From NCBI GenBank assembly GCA_963969595.1, contig OZ018408.1:13947823-14011822 (forward strand): a stretch of 64,000 nucleotides of DNA. The letters run 5' to 3'. Both the position numbers and the translations under genes were made by a program. Shown one piece after another: positions 13,210 to 25,110 of this stretch. The stretch comes from Neckera pumila (lineage: Eukaryota; Streptophyta; Bryopsida; Hypnales; Neckeraceae). The notes under the pieces are model-generated. The model had not been told where the DNA came from. It worked only from the letters and a program-made list of their open reading frames with translations, and did not search any database. How positions within the stretch are numbered: position 1 is the stretch's first letter; each line of letters begins with the position of its first letter.

Positions 13210-13814
13210 TTTATACCAATCCTGAGCAATATAAGAAGCAGTTGAAGAAGGTTAAAACCGAACTCTTTTGATTTCATGCAAACTTTTCATAACCATACTC
13301 AACTCCATATTGCATGGGTTGAAAAGATCATGGGCCTTTAAATGGTGAATGGCTTTGCCAAATTTAATTCCTGCCAAGGATGCAATGTTAATTAGTATTT
13401 TCATTTTGGAATTTTTTTTTGTTAATATTATAAGAATTAGAAATTCAGCTAGTATGTGGGTGCTAAATTGCCCATCCTTAGTAATAAAGCAAACACGACC
13501 AGGTTCTTAGCTTTTATCCACTTTTTGATTTAAGGGGGTGTTTGTGAGCACAGTCCACTGTGCCTTCCATGCAATGGATCTTGCTAATGTTTCCTAAGTT
13601 TTTGTGGATGGGCAAATAAATGCCTAGAAGTGCAAATGATGACTTTCAACTATGTGCCAATGATTAGGATCACAGTAATCTAATAGTAAACTCCTACCAT
13701 AATTCTATCTATCCTAGGTTGAGTGTAGACTGGGTAATTGATGCCATTTCTAACAGCCCTAACTAAATGAATTGGGACCTTCTAGGTTCCTTCCATGAGC
13801 CCCTAAGATCCTCT
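13210..13814. other. gene-free stretch
   Basis: No coding, RNA or repeat feature recognised. Confidence 0.45.
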
Positions 13815-14215
13815 TTTGCTTTTTGACTTCCAATAAAATCCTAGGTTTTATCCCTAAGGTTAATTCTAAGTTTTAATTTTTAATCCTAAATTTCTACTTC
13901 TAAATGTAACTCTAGACTTTGACTTCGAACTCTAGAAATTTACTTTGAAACCTAAATCTAAATTTTAACCTCTAATTTTGACTCTATGTTAACTTTACAC
14001 TCTAAATGTTTACTTCTAAGACTAACTTTAAACTCTAAATTTTTACTTCTAAGACTAACTTTAAAATTTATCCTCTAAATTTAACTTCCAAATTAATTTT
14101 AATTTGTTTTTTGACTTCTCAATTTTACTCTAATTTTTACCTCCTAAATCTAATTCGAAATTCTACTTCCTAATTTATGAACTTTTGAATCTAAACTTCT
14201 AATTTTTGCTAGTCT
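13815..14215. repeat. degenerate CTAAA/TTTTAACTT tandem-like tract
   Basis: Short words such as CTAAATTT, TTACTTCTAAGACTAACTTT and AACTCTAAAT recur every 15-35 bp on one strand. ACTTCTAAGACTAACTTTAA appears twice within about 50 bp (around 14,003 and 14,047). It looks like a decayed short tandem array, loosely reminiscent of plant telomere-type CCTAAA words, though the telomere link is not established. Confidence 0.45.
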
Positions 14216-15284
14216 CTACTGGTTAATGTAGATTAAGAACTAACTTAGGAAATCAAGACTCAACTAGTGAACAACCACCAAAGATTAGTTCAATGGTTTA
14301 CCTCGTCAATGCCGGTATTAGAAATAACTTCGTCCACATCCACGTATGCATCCTTGTGTGCCATGGTATTTCCTTGGTTATCCCGTTGTGGTCTTCTAAA
14401 GCTCACCGCTTATCTTAGAGAATATTACACCCTCGCGTTCTAACTTCCTTCCTTCCTTCCTTTTCTTTCTCCTTTTTTCTTCTACACTAGTACTATTCCA
14501 CCTATTCCACCAATTTATTGATGAAGTCTTACACTATGGTCTCAAACTTTGAGAAAGTTTTTAATGGGGCCTCCTACCATCTTACATCTTCCACCTTTGT
14601 GGCATTTCCATCTTTCTCCTAACAGTCACAAAGGATTTTTTTGGATTTCTCCCCTAGGTCTATCTAATCCTAGGTCTAGACACTATTTATTGTCTCTCTC
14701 TTCCCTCCTCCTATTTCATCACCTTACTCCCTAATCTCCTTCCATTCTTGTCGTTTCCGTTTTGTAGGTGAGGGAGTTTGGGTTGGAGGTGCTTGTGTGC
14801 ATGTGTGACGCGTGGAGGTGTTGCTTCTATTCTCCCCCTTCTCTCTTTTCCTTTTTTTTTCCTACACTCTATTCCCCTCTCCTTTCAGACTAAGAGGTCC
14901 TTGAACCCTACATTTTAGGAGAAATTTTCAGAAACCAAAAAAAAAAAAAAGAGGATTGTACTCGACTCCCCGAACCATTGCTGGACTAGACCCCAACTCC
15001 CCAGTCTCTTGTTGTTCCTAATTCTGGTTGTTTCTTTCTGTTGGTCCTAATTCTTGTTTTTCTTGCTGGTCCTAAGGCTGTTCCTAATTCTGGTTTTTAC
15101 TTGCTAGTCCTAAGGTTGGACAAAATTGCTAATTTGATGGACCAGATTTCATGCGCTAAGGGAGGTTTCTTTGCCTAAACTTGATTCTCGAAAATCATGG
15201 ACATTTAGAAACTAACAAAGATACCCTCTTGTGGATATTTGGAAACTAAGGTAGGAGATTGCTTGGTACTTTGTAAAAAATGCC
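14216..15284. other. gene-free stretch with pyrimidine-rich tracts
   Basis: Contains runs of CTTCC/TTTCTTT near 14,440-14,490 and 14,830-14,890 and an A-run near 14,938. No gene supported. Confidence 0.45.
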
Positions 15285-15510
15285 AACTTTTCTAGACTTT
15301 AGGACCAAAGCTTTGCCATCACAAGAAAGATATAAAAAATTGCCAAACTTTTCTAGGATTTATGATCGAAGCTTTGCCATCACGAGATAGATATAAAAAA
15401 GTGCCCAAACTCTTCTAAGGCCCTAAGTCAAAGCTTTGCCGTCACAAGAGAGATATAAAAAATGCCCAAACTCTTCTAAGATCCTAAGTCAAAGCTTCGC
15501 CGTTCCGAGG
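15285..15510. repeat. 62-bp imperfect tandem repeat
   Basis: The core AAGCTTTGCCATCAC followed by AGATATAAAAA and GCCAAACT..TTCTA recurs at about 15,310, 15,372, 15,434 and (partial, CTTCGCCGTTCC) 15,496, giving a period of 62 bp and about 3.5 copies. A related AAAGCTTTGCCGTCTC occurs again near 15,585. No coding interpretation. Confidence 0.65.
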
Positions 15511-15885
15511 GGGGTCCACAAAACAAGGAAAACCTTAGAAAAAGGTAGAACACACTTTTAAAGAGAACAAGGAAAGGAGGTTCAAAGCTTTGCCGTCTCA
15601 AAGGGAGGTCCACTCAATAAGGGAAACGTTAAAAGGAAGTACAAATACTTTAAGGGAGAACAATCAAGCTAGGACAAACATAGTAATACGGAAACTTATG
15701 CACTAAAGACCCCCAAAGCGGCATTGCCAAGGTACGGGGGGGATACTCTAGGGTTAGTGCAAGATCCCAAAGACTCCTAAACCACATATGTTAGCTTACG
15801 AGGATACACAAGGGATAGAGCGACTCTCGAATCACAACAAAAGTACACAAAAATACACAAAGAGTACACAAGGCAAGATAGAAGC

Positions 15886-15912
15886 CCCCCCCCCCCGCCC
15901 CCCCCCCCCCGG
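15886..15912. repeat. poly-C tract
   Basis: A run of C broken by a single G. Such tracts are length-unstable and error-prone in assembly. Similar C runs lie near 12,147 and at 43,889. Confidence 0.8.
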
Positions 15913-15972
15913 ACCTTCAAAGCTTAAAATACAACAATAAAAGGAGCCAAAAGTGCTCTAAAAACACCGTAA

Positions 15973-16197
15973 TGCCACACTTAACTACTTTTGGACTTTT
16001 GAAAGTCCAAAATTAATATTTGGAGAAGAAACATCAAGAGATAATCATTGGGAGATCGTGTAAAACATCTTGAGATCTATACAAAACATCTAAAGATCTA
16101 TACAAACATCTGGAGATCTCTAGATGTTATCATTGAGAGATTTTTGAACGTTTGGTCCAAATTTCAGTTGAAAGTCCAAAAGCAGTTAAATATGGCA
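15973..16197 (-). mobile_element. 225-bp MITE, copy 2 (inverted)
   Basis: TGCCACACTTAACTACTTTT at the left and AAAAGCAGTTAAATATGGCA at the right. It has the same length as the copy at 10,542 but lies in the opposite direction, and most bases match. The interior again carries repeated AGATCTATACAAA.ACATCT words. Confidence 0.75.
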
Positions 16198-17821
16198 CGG
16201 TAGAGGTTTCTGGCTTCAAACGCTAAAAATATCCAAAATAAGGCTTGGACCCACGGACCCAAAAACAAATATGGGTGGTGATTTTAGAGATGGAAATGGG
16301 GCCTTTATATAGGTTTCCAAGGGCTCACTCCACCCCCTAAATTCCTATTAGTAACCTTATCAACTTGGATTTTCATCCTCATCCTTCAAGATTTTCATCA
16401 TAATCCTAAACTTTAACTTTTTACCATCTATGTTGGACCAACATCCTAAATTTTGGAGATCAACTCCAATTGTCAAATGGATTGCATTGATGGCTCTAGA
16501 ACGCCGTTTTTATTCTAACACCACTCTATCCCTCATACCGAGACCAAAAACCCATCGTAGGTCAGTTTAGACTGAAAATCCAATCGTAGTAAATTCCTAA
16601 ACCTTGGGGGGGCTCCTATTTTGAGAAAAGTAACAACCCCTAGGTGCAAGAGAGTAGGATCCTTGTTGCCCTAAACCCTTGCTGTCGTGTGCCCTCGGAA
16701 TGCCGGTCAAAGTTGTGGGGACCTTGCCACGTGATTAATTTCCAAGGAATCTTGCCGGTTTGGGTACTTGATGCTATCAGAATGTTTCAAAACTTATTGG
16801 AGCACATTATTAGCATAAAAAAGCTATCCTAATTTTTATTAAGATTTTATCGCAATCTAGATCATTTACAAGAAACTCCCATTGGAAGTTAGAATGGTTG
16901 ACCGCCCGGAAGAGGTTCTTCTGCAAGTCGGAAGATGTAGGGAATTTTCAAGGAGCCTCTTAGGGAGCCTCATGAAAGATGTGTAGGTATATTTCCGTAC
17001 CTAGCACAATTGGTCAGTGGAGATTTAAAATTGGCCACCTCCTTGAACTACCGATGGTGTGGGAATTTTTTGCAGATGAGGGAATCTTGGCGAATCGATT
17101 TTGCCGTTGGACTTGTGGCATGGATTCGCCCTCGAACGTCATCCTTGGGCTATAGATTCTTCTAAGGGACCGTCTTGAGTTAGTGGCTCCTGTATGCTAA
17201 TAATTGGTGTTTTTTGGGAATTCGTCAATTTAATGGAGAATTCAGACCTAACTCTAAGACCCAACCCATGGCCTTGCTATGAATCCCTTGGACCAGTTTA
17301 ATCATGCATCGCCACCTTTACGGTGGGATTTAGCCCTTTTGGGTCTATTTGACTCAAATTCGCCAAATTCCGCTATTTTATTATTTATATATTCTATCTT
17401 TAGGCAAGGTTTGGAGAAGTTCTAGGTATAAAAGCAAAACTAGACCAAATACTAGAATGGGTATGGCACAACCCTATTTTGGTTCTACACTCTTTTTATG
17501 TTTTTTTTGTATATTTTTATCTACTCTAAATTGCAAATTTCAAAAGAAAAAATCCACAAGTTCCAAGTAACAAATTGGGAGCTCACATAGTGCCAATTTC
17601 AATTTAGAAGAAATTGGCCGGTGATAAATTGATTTTGAAGGAAATAAACTGGTACTATTTACAATGAAGAGGATGCAACTTGTGACCATTGAAAAAAATG
17701 GGTCCATTTCTGCAATACTTTTTGTGATTAAAAAGATACAATTGGTTATCATTTTGAAAAAAACCTGTCTATCTTTGTGGAAGGAGGATATTAGCTGAAG
17801 GACCTCCAAAAATTTGGAGAG
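16198..17821. other. gene-free stretch of mixed composition
   Basis: More GC than the flanks (16.5-17.3 kb) but no open frame with recognisable domains. It could be old retrotransposon sequence, but no paired long terminal repeats or polyprotein motifs were found. Confidence 0.45.
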
Positions 17822-18057
17822 TATTAGCATATGAGCATAGAATCTATGAGTCCATAAGTTTAGAAGTTTACATTACAAACACCTTTAGGATTATAGGTGT
17901 CCGTGTTATAGATATCTATATTATATATTATTTTCATATTATAGTGTACCTATCTTATAGAAACACATGTTATAAATACCTTCAAATGGTTGTAGGTATA
18001 TACCTACAACTAAGTTTAAGGCTCATAGACTTGCCTCTTTGTGCTCACGTACTAATA
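17822..18057. mobile_element. GCTAGCA-family inverted-repeat element, copy 1
   Basis: TATTAGCATATGAGC at the left mirrors GCTCACGTACTAATA at the right. The interior is built of TATTATAGGTGTC, TATAATATAG and GGTTGTAGGTATATACCTAC words shared with copies near 20,305, 35,850, 39,190 and 60,500. Noncoding. Confidence 0.6.
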
Positions 18058-19193
18058 TGAACCCTGTTGCAAAAAATTTCATCTACGGAATTTCCGACAA
18101 AACAATTTGCCCTCACTTCACCTAATGAATAATATTTCAAGTTAGATATATTGTGACATTTTGTCACAAATGACTACTTTTTTTTATTTTTTATTTTTTG
18201 AACAAATGGAGAGAACCGATTGCACAAATGACAATTTTCATTGGCGAAGCATTAGTCCAATTTATTGATGGACCATCTTTAGCTTACTTAACCCAAGAAC
18301 GCCTAGAATGCCATTCTGTGGCGTTTGGATGAATATCCAATGGTGCTGCAAAGCTATTGGAAGCACTTTTCATCTCCCTTTTGCCTTGTTGACCTTACAT
18401 ATTGAATTATGAAGAGTATTTAGTTGAGTTTGTAGTCTTGCTAGTGTTTGTCTTCACATAAATGAAAATTTTTAATAAAAAACGGATCACAAAAATGCCA
18501 TTTTAGTGTATTTCGGGAAGTTGTTGCTCTTTGCTCTAAATCTAAATTTCTCTACAAAGTGATGTTTTTTGAGTTTGATCCCAACTAACAAAATGAAGGT
18601 CATCTACTCTAGTTTCTACTCCAATTTAAATTTTGAAAAATTCCTAATATTGAATATTTTATTGCAGTTTGAACTTTGGGTGTATTATCAATGTCTATTA
18701 TTGTCTAATTATAGAATGAAACGGAAATTAAATTTACACCATGATGTTTTTCATTGTAATATACACACATGGTGAAATTAATATATTTTTTGAAATAATT
18801 TTCTATTTGATGTGATATTTCTTCACTTTTTCTTCAAAAATTCTCAAAAAAAATCAATTTTCCACCAAAAAATCTAAAAAAATTTGGGATGTAAAGAAAA
18901 CATGTAATTTCATCTCTGAAAAATAAATATAAAATTTTTCATTCATATCTAGTTGCAAAATGGTAGCAAATTGAGTGATGGGCAGTGAGACTTGAAATGA
19001 ATGGTCATGGGTTCGTCATTTAGGGGTTAACTGAAATGTGCCTGATCATGGCACAATGAATGGTTCCAGAATCTCAGCAATCTGGCTCACTGTAAGTTCC
19101 GCAAGGTGCTAAAATTGGGGGTGGCATGAAACATGTGGAAAACTAAGTTAAACCAGTGGACATGGTAGAGAGAAACGATTTGCTCAAGGATTC
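18058..19193. other. AT-rich stretch with an isolated TTAA-element end
   Basis: No gene supported. TTTAGGGGTTAA ends at 19,030 and equals the right terminus of the TTAA element family; a matching left terminus is not evident (a weak TTAACCCAAGAACG lies at about 18,289). About 18,580-18,740 is the partner of the dispersed repeat near 1,055. Confidence 0.5.
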
Positions 19194-19265
19194 GGTGAAA
19201 TGTCTTAACTTAAGGTGAAATGTCTTAACTTAAGGTGAAATGTCTTAACTTAAGGTGAAATGTCT
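19194..19265. repeat. 20-bp tandem repeat
   Basis: GGTGAAATGTCTTAACTTAA is repeated three times exactly and followed by a partial fourth unit. It directly precedes the 108-bp satellite. Confidence 0.9.
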
Positions 19266-20010
19266 GTAAACCATCGACTTCCGTCAACAAACTGAAGCTG
19301 AACTGAATGGTGTGCATTGAGAGAGAGTGAAAATTAGAGCAAAATTAATGCAATGTCCTTCAAATGGAAATGGGATTTCTGGTTAGAGCAAACCATCGAC
19401 TTCAATCAAGCTGAATGATGTGCATTGAGAGAGAGTGAAAATTGGAGCAAAATTAATGCAATGTCCTTCAAATGGAAATGGAATTTCTGGTTAGAGCAAA
19501 CCATCGACTTCAATCAAGCCGAATGATGTGCATTGAAAGAGAGTGAAAATTAGAGCAAACTTAATGCAATTTCCTTCAAATGGAAATGGGATTTCTGGTT
19601 AGAGCAAACCATCGACTTCAATCAAGCTGAATGATGTGCATTGAGAGAGAGTGAAAATTGGAGCAAAATTAATGCAATGTCCTTCAAATGGAAATGGAAT
19701 TTCTGGTTAGAGCAAACCATCGACTTCAATCAAGCCGAATGATGTCCATTGAAAGAGAGTGAAAATTGGAGCAAAATTAATGCAATGTCCTTCAAATGGA
19801 AATGGGATTTCTGGTTAGAGCAAACCATCGACTTCAATCAAGTTGAATGATGTGCATTGAGAGAGAGTGAAAATTGGAGCAAAATTAATGTAATGTCCTT
19901 CAAATGGAAATGGGATTTCTAGTTAGAGCAAACCATCGACTTCAATCAAGCTGAATGATGTGCATTGAGAGAGAGTGAAAATTAGAGCAAATGTCCTTCA
20001 TTTGGAATTC
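19262..20010. repeat. 108-bp tandem satellite, about 6.5 units
   Basis: The marker TGTGCATTGA (or one-base variants) recurs at 19,311, 19,419, 19,527, 19,635, 19,743, 19,851 and 19,959, always 108 bp apart. Units also share AACCATCGACTTCAATCAAG and GTCCTTCAAATGGAAATGG. Units 2 and 4 share GGAATTTC, AAGCCG and TTGGAGC, while 3 and 5 both start TGAAAGAGAG, so the array has a two-unit (216-bp) higher order. Confidence 0.9.
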
Positions 20011-20304
20011 GGATTTCTAACTAGAGCCTATTTTTGGCATTGAAAGCAAACGGATGTTGTAAATTTTTACAAACATTGAAAAGAATTTGAGGGGAGTATT
20101 TTAAATTTAAGACTTAAAAAAAAAGTTTGATGTAATACAGGAGCATTAATGAATGAATAGTCTTCATAAAGATTTAAAACTATTTAGCAGTCTAGGCATT
20201 GTTAGTAGTACTTTACAACCATATTATCCGGTGTATAAGAGCAAAACTTTAAAGAATTGTACAAGAATCTCATCATTTTGGGATGCTTTCTAGATTGCCA
20301 ATAA

Positions 20305-20454
20305 TGCTAGCGCATGAGCACAAATGTGAGCCTACAAACGTAACCTAGTTGTTGGTTATGTTTTTATAATATAGACACTTATAACCATAGAAGGTGTCTA
20401 TAATATAAACTCCCAGGCTCATAAACTCATAGATTCTAAACTCATATGCTAGCA
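20305..20454. mobile_element. GCTAGCA-family inverted-repeat element, copy 2
   Basis: Starts TGCTAGCGCATGAGCACA and ends CTCATATGCTAGCA. Interior has TATAATATAGACACTTATAA and GGTGTCTATAATATA. It shares words with copies near 17,822, 35,850, 39,190 and 60,500. Confidence 0.65.
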
Positions 20455-20945
20455 CTCCCTCAAAGTTTATAGTATTGCTGCATCGACATCATGTGACACA
20501 AAAGTAGTAAATGTTTCTTGCAGCAATCCTTGGAGGAATGGTGTTTACAAGCTATAATTCACAAGTTTTTTTGGTTATAATGCACTATAAAATAGTCTTT
20601 TGATAAACTTGAAAAATCCCCATGCTAATGCTTATCAAAATTAGGGTAGAAGAGACTTTTTGGAAGACCAAGACTATTTGAGTTACATGGCCATCTAAAA
20701 AGAATATTTTAAAATCTTCAGGTTCTCAAAACTAAGAAGTTTACATTCAAAAGATTGCTTATCACGAAGCATTGTGTATTCTAAATTTAGATATCTCATT
20801 GATAGCAATTGAAGAAAAATTTCAAATTTTTTGATGTAAATCTTTAGCATCACAAGGATTGTACTTCCATGTTTGTTTTATTTTAGGGTTTTTTAATATT
20901 TGGATTTTCAAAGCCCTTGATTAGTTTTCAAGGATCTCATAAATC

Positions 20946-20947
<2 letters not shown>

Positions 20948-21034
<87 letters not shown>
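20948..21034. repeat. TA dinucleotide microsatellite
   Basis: About 43 uninterrupted TA units. The open frame across it is an artefact of the repeat. Confidence 0.95.
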
Positions 21035-21038
<4 letters not shown>

Positions 21039-23241
21039 CTTCTGCAAATTTAGGTGTAGATGTCAAAATTTTGATGCAATACTAGTGCAAAATCAAGCAT
21101 TACTATGCACCTTGACTGCATGATGAGACTTTGTGCACTGCAGTATGCATGCAATTGCCTTAAAGATGAAAGAGAGGATTTCCTAGATTCCATAGTATAC
21201 TCGTGAAAAACATGTTTGCGTAGACTAGGGCATAAGGCTTAAGGCATAATTCCTTTTTAAGACAAATTAGACCAAGTGTGGGTTTTAGATCTTAGTGGCT
21301 ATGCAGACATATTCTCTACTAGTGGCAACATATATTTCTAGCAATATATTTTTAAAGCATATAGTTTAGAATGACTAATAAAATTTATAGAAATATGTAA
21401 AAATTAGAAGAAACACTTGGATTTAGCTTCATCTATAATATACCAATACTCAAGCTTCCTTCAATAGATTCTTTCAAATTTAATTTTTTAGTGTGTCAAA
21501 TCCTCCTTTATTTGTTCTTGGAAGAATTTCAAAGTTAACATATAGGTTGCAATAAAACATGTGGATTTGTGGATACAATCAATTTTTCTCCTCCAATTTT
21601 CATGAGATTGACCCCAAGGTCTATCTTCATCCGCTCTTGCATATCTATATTACAAGTTGATTCATTTCAACATTTTTTATGCGAGTGAACAAAATTTTTT
21701 TTAAAAAAATTGTAAACAAAAAATCACCTTTGATACAAACAATTGTTAATAAAAAAGATATATTAAATCTTTTTTTAGCATTTTTTTTTTATATATGTTA
21801 CATTTTTAAAAGAACTATGAGTTTGTAAGGTTTGCAACCAAACCTAATTGGAAATTCCTCCAGTACAATTGTAGTTGATAGTGACTAGCATTCTGATAAA
21901 CCCAAATCCTTATTACCCTTTTGATATATAGATCTAGGTCTCTTCTTGAGAAGGTTGATTCTATTTGAATTCCACGTCTTCAAGCACTAATACCTCTATT
22001 GAGATTTTTGGAAAAATAAAAAATGTGGATATGCTTCTTTTCCCTAGCATTCATGTAAATATTCAACAACTTGCCATGTAGATTGTTACTTAGCTTGCCA
22101 TGTAGATTGTTACTTATATGCACCTTATAGCTTCACTCATTGACACCATCCATCTTTGAGTGCATTTTTGTTGAATCATATTAAAGTCAATGAACAAGGA
22201 TCGATCATTCAACTATTCTAGGATGCATTATATAAATGTTCCACGTTACTCATATATTTCTTGGTAAGATCAGAGATTGACTAGAATCTATTGTACTTAT
22301 CTAATAGTTGCAAACTTGCAATTGAGCCAAGATTTGATTAACCCTTAAAGGATTTTGCAAGTCCCATGGGCATTTTGAAAGTAAAAATCTGAATTTTTTC
22401 ATAGTTCTTTATCTTAAATGTTTTAAAGCTTTGTTAAGAGAATGTAGCTCCAATAGTCTACTTTTTATTCCATTTTTTAATTTTCAAAATTGTTCAAATT
22501 TTAATTTTTGTGACAGTTTGAAGATAGTATTTTGAAAGCTCAAAATACCCTACTTTTGAACTTTTTCTTTTGAATTTCTCTTGTTGTGAGCTCAAAGTGT
22601 ACATCAATTGCACCATGATGTTTGTCCCTTTTATTTCTATAAAGCATTCAGTTTGACGTTTTTCATTATGAAAAAATGAGATTAAATTTTAGGCATATAT
22701 TACCACATGTGAAAATAACAAACTTTTGAAATGTACTAGTAGATTCTACCTTCACTACCATAATGCTGAATTATAATGTTAACGAGTCACACTCAACCAT
22801 AGTTTTGAGTAGCTTTGATTACTATACTAATAATGATATTTAGTGTAATCAATACTAATTTTTTCAACAATGCTATAAATTTTTATCTTTCATGAAAAAT
22901 TTTTACATACTATGTTTTTATAGAGATCATATTTTTCAAATTCTATATCTATACTTTACTCTTTATAAAAATTCAATCAAAAAGTCTTTGATAAAAAGGA
23001 TGGAATGCATATTCATTATTTCTTTGGAGATAAGAACCTCCAACAAGAGACTTCTCTATTAGCCCAAGAACCCAAATTATTTTTTGCTTGTTCGTTGTAC
23101 CTTTCACCTTGTTGTTTAGCATTTGCACCTCCATTGTAGTATTATATCTTTCTACTTGAATATTGGGTTCCTTTGACAATTTTGAGAATCCTAAAATAAG
23201 AGACTAGCATAAAAAAATTCTCTCTCATGGGAGCCATAGAC
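21035..23241. other. AT-rich gene-free stretch
   Basis: No gene supported. TTAACCCTTAAAGG at 22,338 resembles the left terminus of the TTAA element family, but the following bases do not clearly continue it. Confidence 0.5.
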
Positions 23242-24150
23242 CTAAACTTCTAAAGGACCAAAGCCCTTTATTCCAATGAAAAACACTCAAAACTGCCATT
23301 TCTATTGCAAGAGTAAAATACTTTGAAAATTGTTTTTTTTTTTGCACATCTAACCATAGGATTTTACATCTAACTAGTATAAAAATGTATGGAATAAGTT
23401 TCAAAATTTTTGCTTGCATAGATTGCAAGCTTGATTGCAAGATATTTGCATTGAAAGTAAAGAAAACAAATTTTCTTTGCACCTTGCATGACTAGGTTAT
23501 TTAACTTTGAACCTTCTCAACTTAAATATTTTGCACTATACAGTGGTAAATTAAGTTGAGAGTTTAGGAAAAAGATTTAAGAAAAAACTCAATTTTCATC
23601 CTTAAAAAAAATTGTTAAATAGAAGTAGGTACAAGATAGAAAGAAAATCTAAATTATTAATATCTCAAAGATGGAGTTGGAACACTAATTTCCATGGTGA
23701 GATTGTTCTAGCAAGGAAAGTAAACCATATAGAACTTTTTCTTTGAAAAATTATAAAAATTGAGTTCAAAAATAAATCCAACGCATTATTTTCTCAAGAA
23801 GTTGCTATGATTGCCCCAAAATCAAGATGTTCCAAACTTTCGCATCCCTTATCCAGATCAAATGAATCAATGCTTTCTATACAGACAAAAATATAATCTA
23901 CGAAGAAAAAAATTACAGAATTTAAATTTAAATTTATATGCATTTTTTTGGCTACTTATCTCCCTTATTTTGAGCTTATTTGGCATAACTTTTGCTACCA
24001 GGCACCAATTGAAAAAAATGATATTTCCACAAAGCTAATTTGTTTTGCTATCTTCAAAAATTTCAAAAAATCATGACAAAAATTGAGACTTTAGGTACTT
24101 GCCAAAATCCAATTTGTCCCTCGAGAGGACAATGGTCCTTTAAGGAATAA
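23242..24150 (-). mobile_element. piggyBac-like nonautonomous element, copy C (reversed, diverged ends)
   Basis: About 909 bp. Left boundary TAAACTTCTAAAGGACC and right boundary GGTCCTTTAAGGAATAA are decayed forms of the family termini. The subterminal palindrome is kept as GTCCCTCGAGAGGAC near 24,117-24,131. The interior matches the reverse of copy A (AAAACTGCCATTTCTATTGCA near the left; GCTACCAGGCACCAATTGAAA near the right). Confidence 0.7.
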
Positions 24151-24271
24151 ACCGCCTCATCTCTTTCGTTCTTTAGTAGTTGAATCCATTACCTTAAGTT
24201 AGGATGTTTTGTTTTGTTTTGTTGTTTATTATGTTGAGATCGCTTGGACCGTGCATCCCTTAGTTGCATTC

Positions 24272-25110
24272 TTAACCCCTAAATGCCCAAGGCCCTTTTT
24301 CCATCAAAAAACACTCAAAAGTGCCATTTCTATAGCAAAGAGCAAAAAAGAATTTAATGTGTTTTTGTATATTTAACCATAGAATTGTGTACTGTACTAG
24401 TGTAAGAATGTGTGGAAGAAATTTTAGAAAGTTTGACCATGTAGATTGCAAGATATTTGCATTTAAAGTGAAGGAATCAAGTTTTTTTGTACCTTGTTCA
24501 ATTACATTTTTGGGCTTTGAACCTTTTTAACTTAAAATTTTTGCTCTAATGATTTTGAATTTCTAATTTAATATGATGAAGAATTGAGTTGAGAATCTAG
24601 GGAAAAGAATTCAAAAAAGAAACACTTAGTTTTCACTCATTAAAAATTTGTTAAGTAGAAGTAGGTTCAAGATTGAAGGAAAAATGAAATCATTAATAGC
24701 TCTAAGATAGGGTTGAAGTATACTAATCTTGATTGTGAGATTGTTCTAGCAAGAAATCTTAACCTTGTGCAACTTTAAAAAAAAAAATTGAGTTCAGAAA
24801 TGAATTCTACAAGTTATTTTTTCAAGAAGATGCTCTAATTGCCCAAAAAATAAGATTGTCCATAACTTTTGCATAACAAATCCAAATGGAATGAATCAAT
24901 GCTTCCCATGTAGGTGAAAATAAAATCTATATGAAAAAAATTTAAAAAAAAATTTAATTTAAAGTTTTTGTGAGGTTTTTTTTCTGCCCGCCAAACTACA
25001 ATTTGGAGTTTTTCTGCCATAACTTTTGCTACTGGGCACCAATTGAAATAAAAATTACATTTTTGGAAAGCTAATCTTCACAAAAAAATTCAGAAAATTA
25101 CAACAAATAC
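24272..25110 (-). mobile_element. piggyBac-like element, copy D (truncated, reversed)
   Basis: Starts with TTAACCCCTAAATGCCCAAG and runs through the family interior (AAAAGTGCCATTTCTATAGCA, CATAACTTTTGCTACTGGGCACC). It stops near 25,110, before the hairpin and the other terminus. Only 121 bp separate it from copy C, in the same orientation. Confidence 0.7.

Noticed and set aside
16755..16775. Possible retrotransposon primer-binding site (GATGCTATCAGAATG resembling TGGTATCAGAGC)
   Set aside because: Several mismatches, no paired long terminal repeats and no polyprotein frame downstream.
19262..20010. Possible CRISPR-like regular array
   Set aside because: Whole 108-bp units repeat without unique spacers, and the context is a plant nucleus; it is a satellite.
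20917..21123. 68-codon frame with alternating Tyr-Ile
   Set aside because: Translation of the TA microsatellite.
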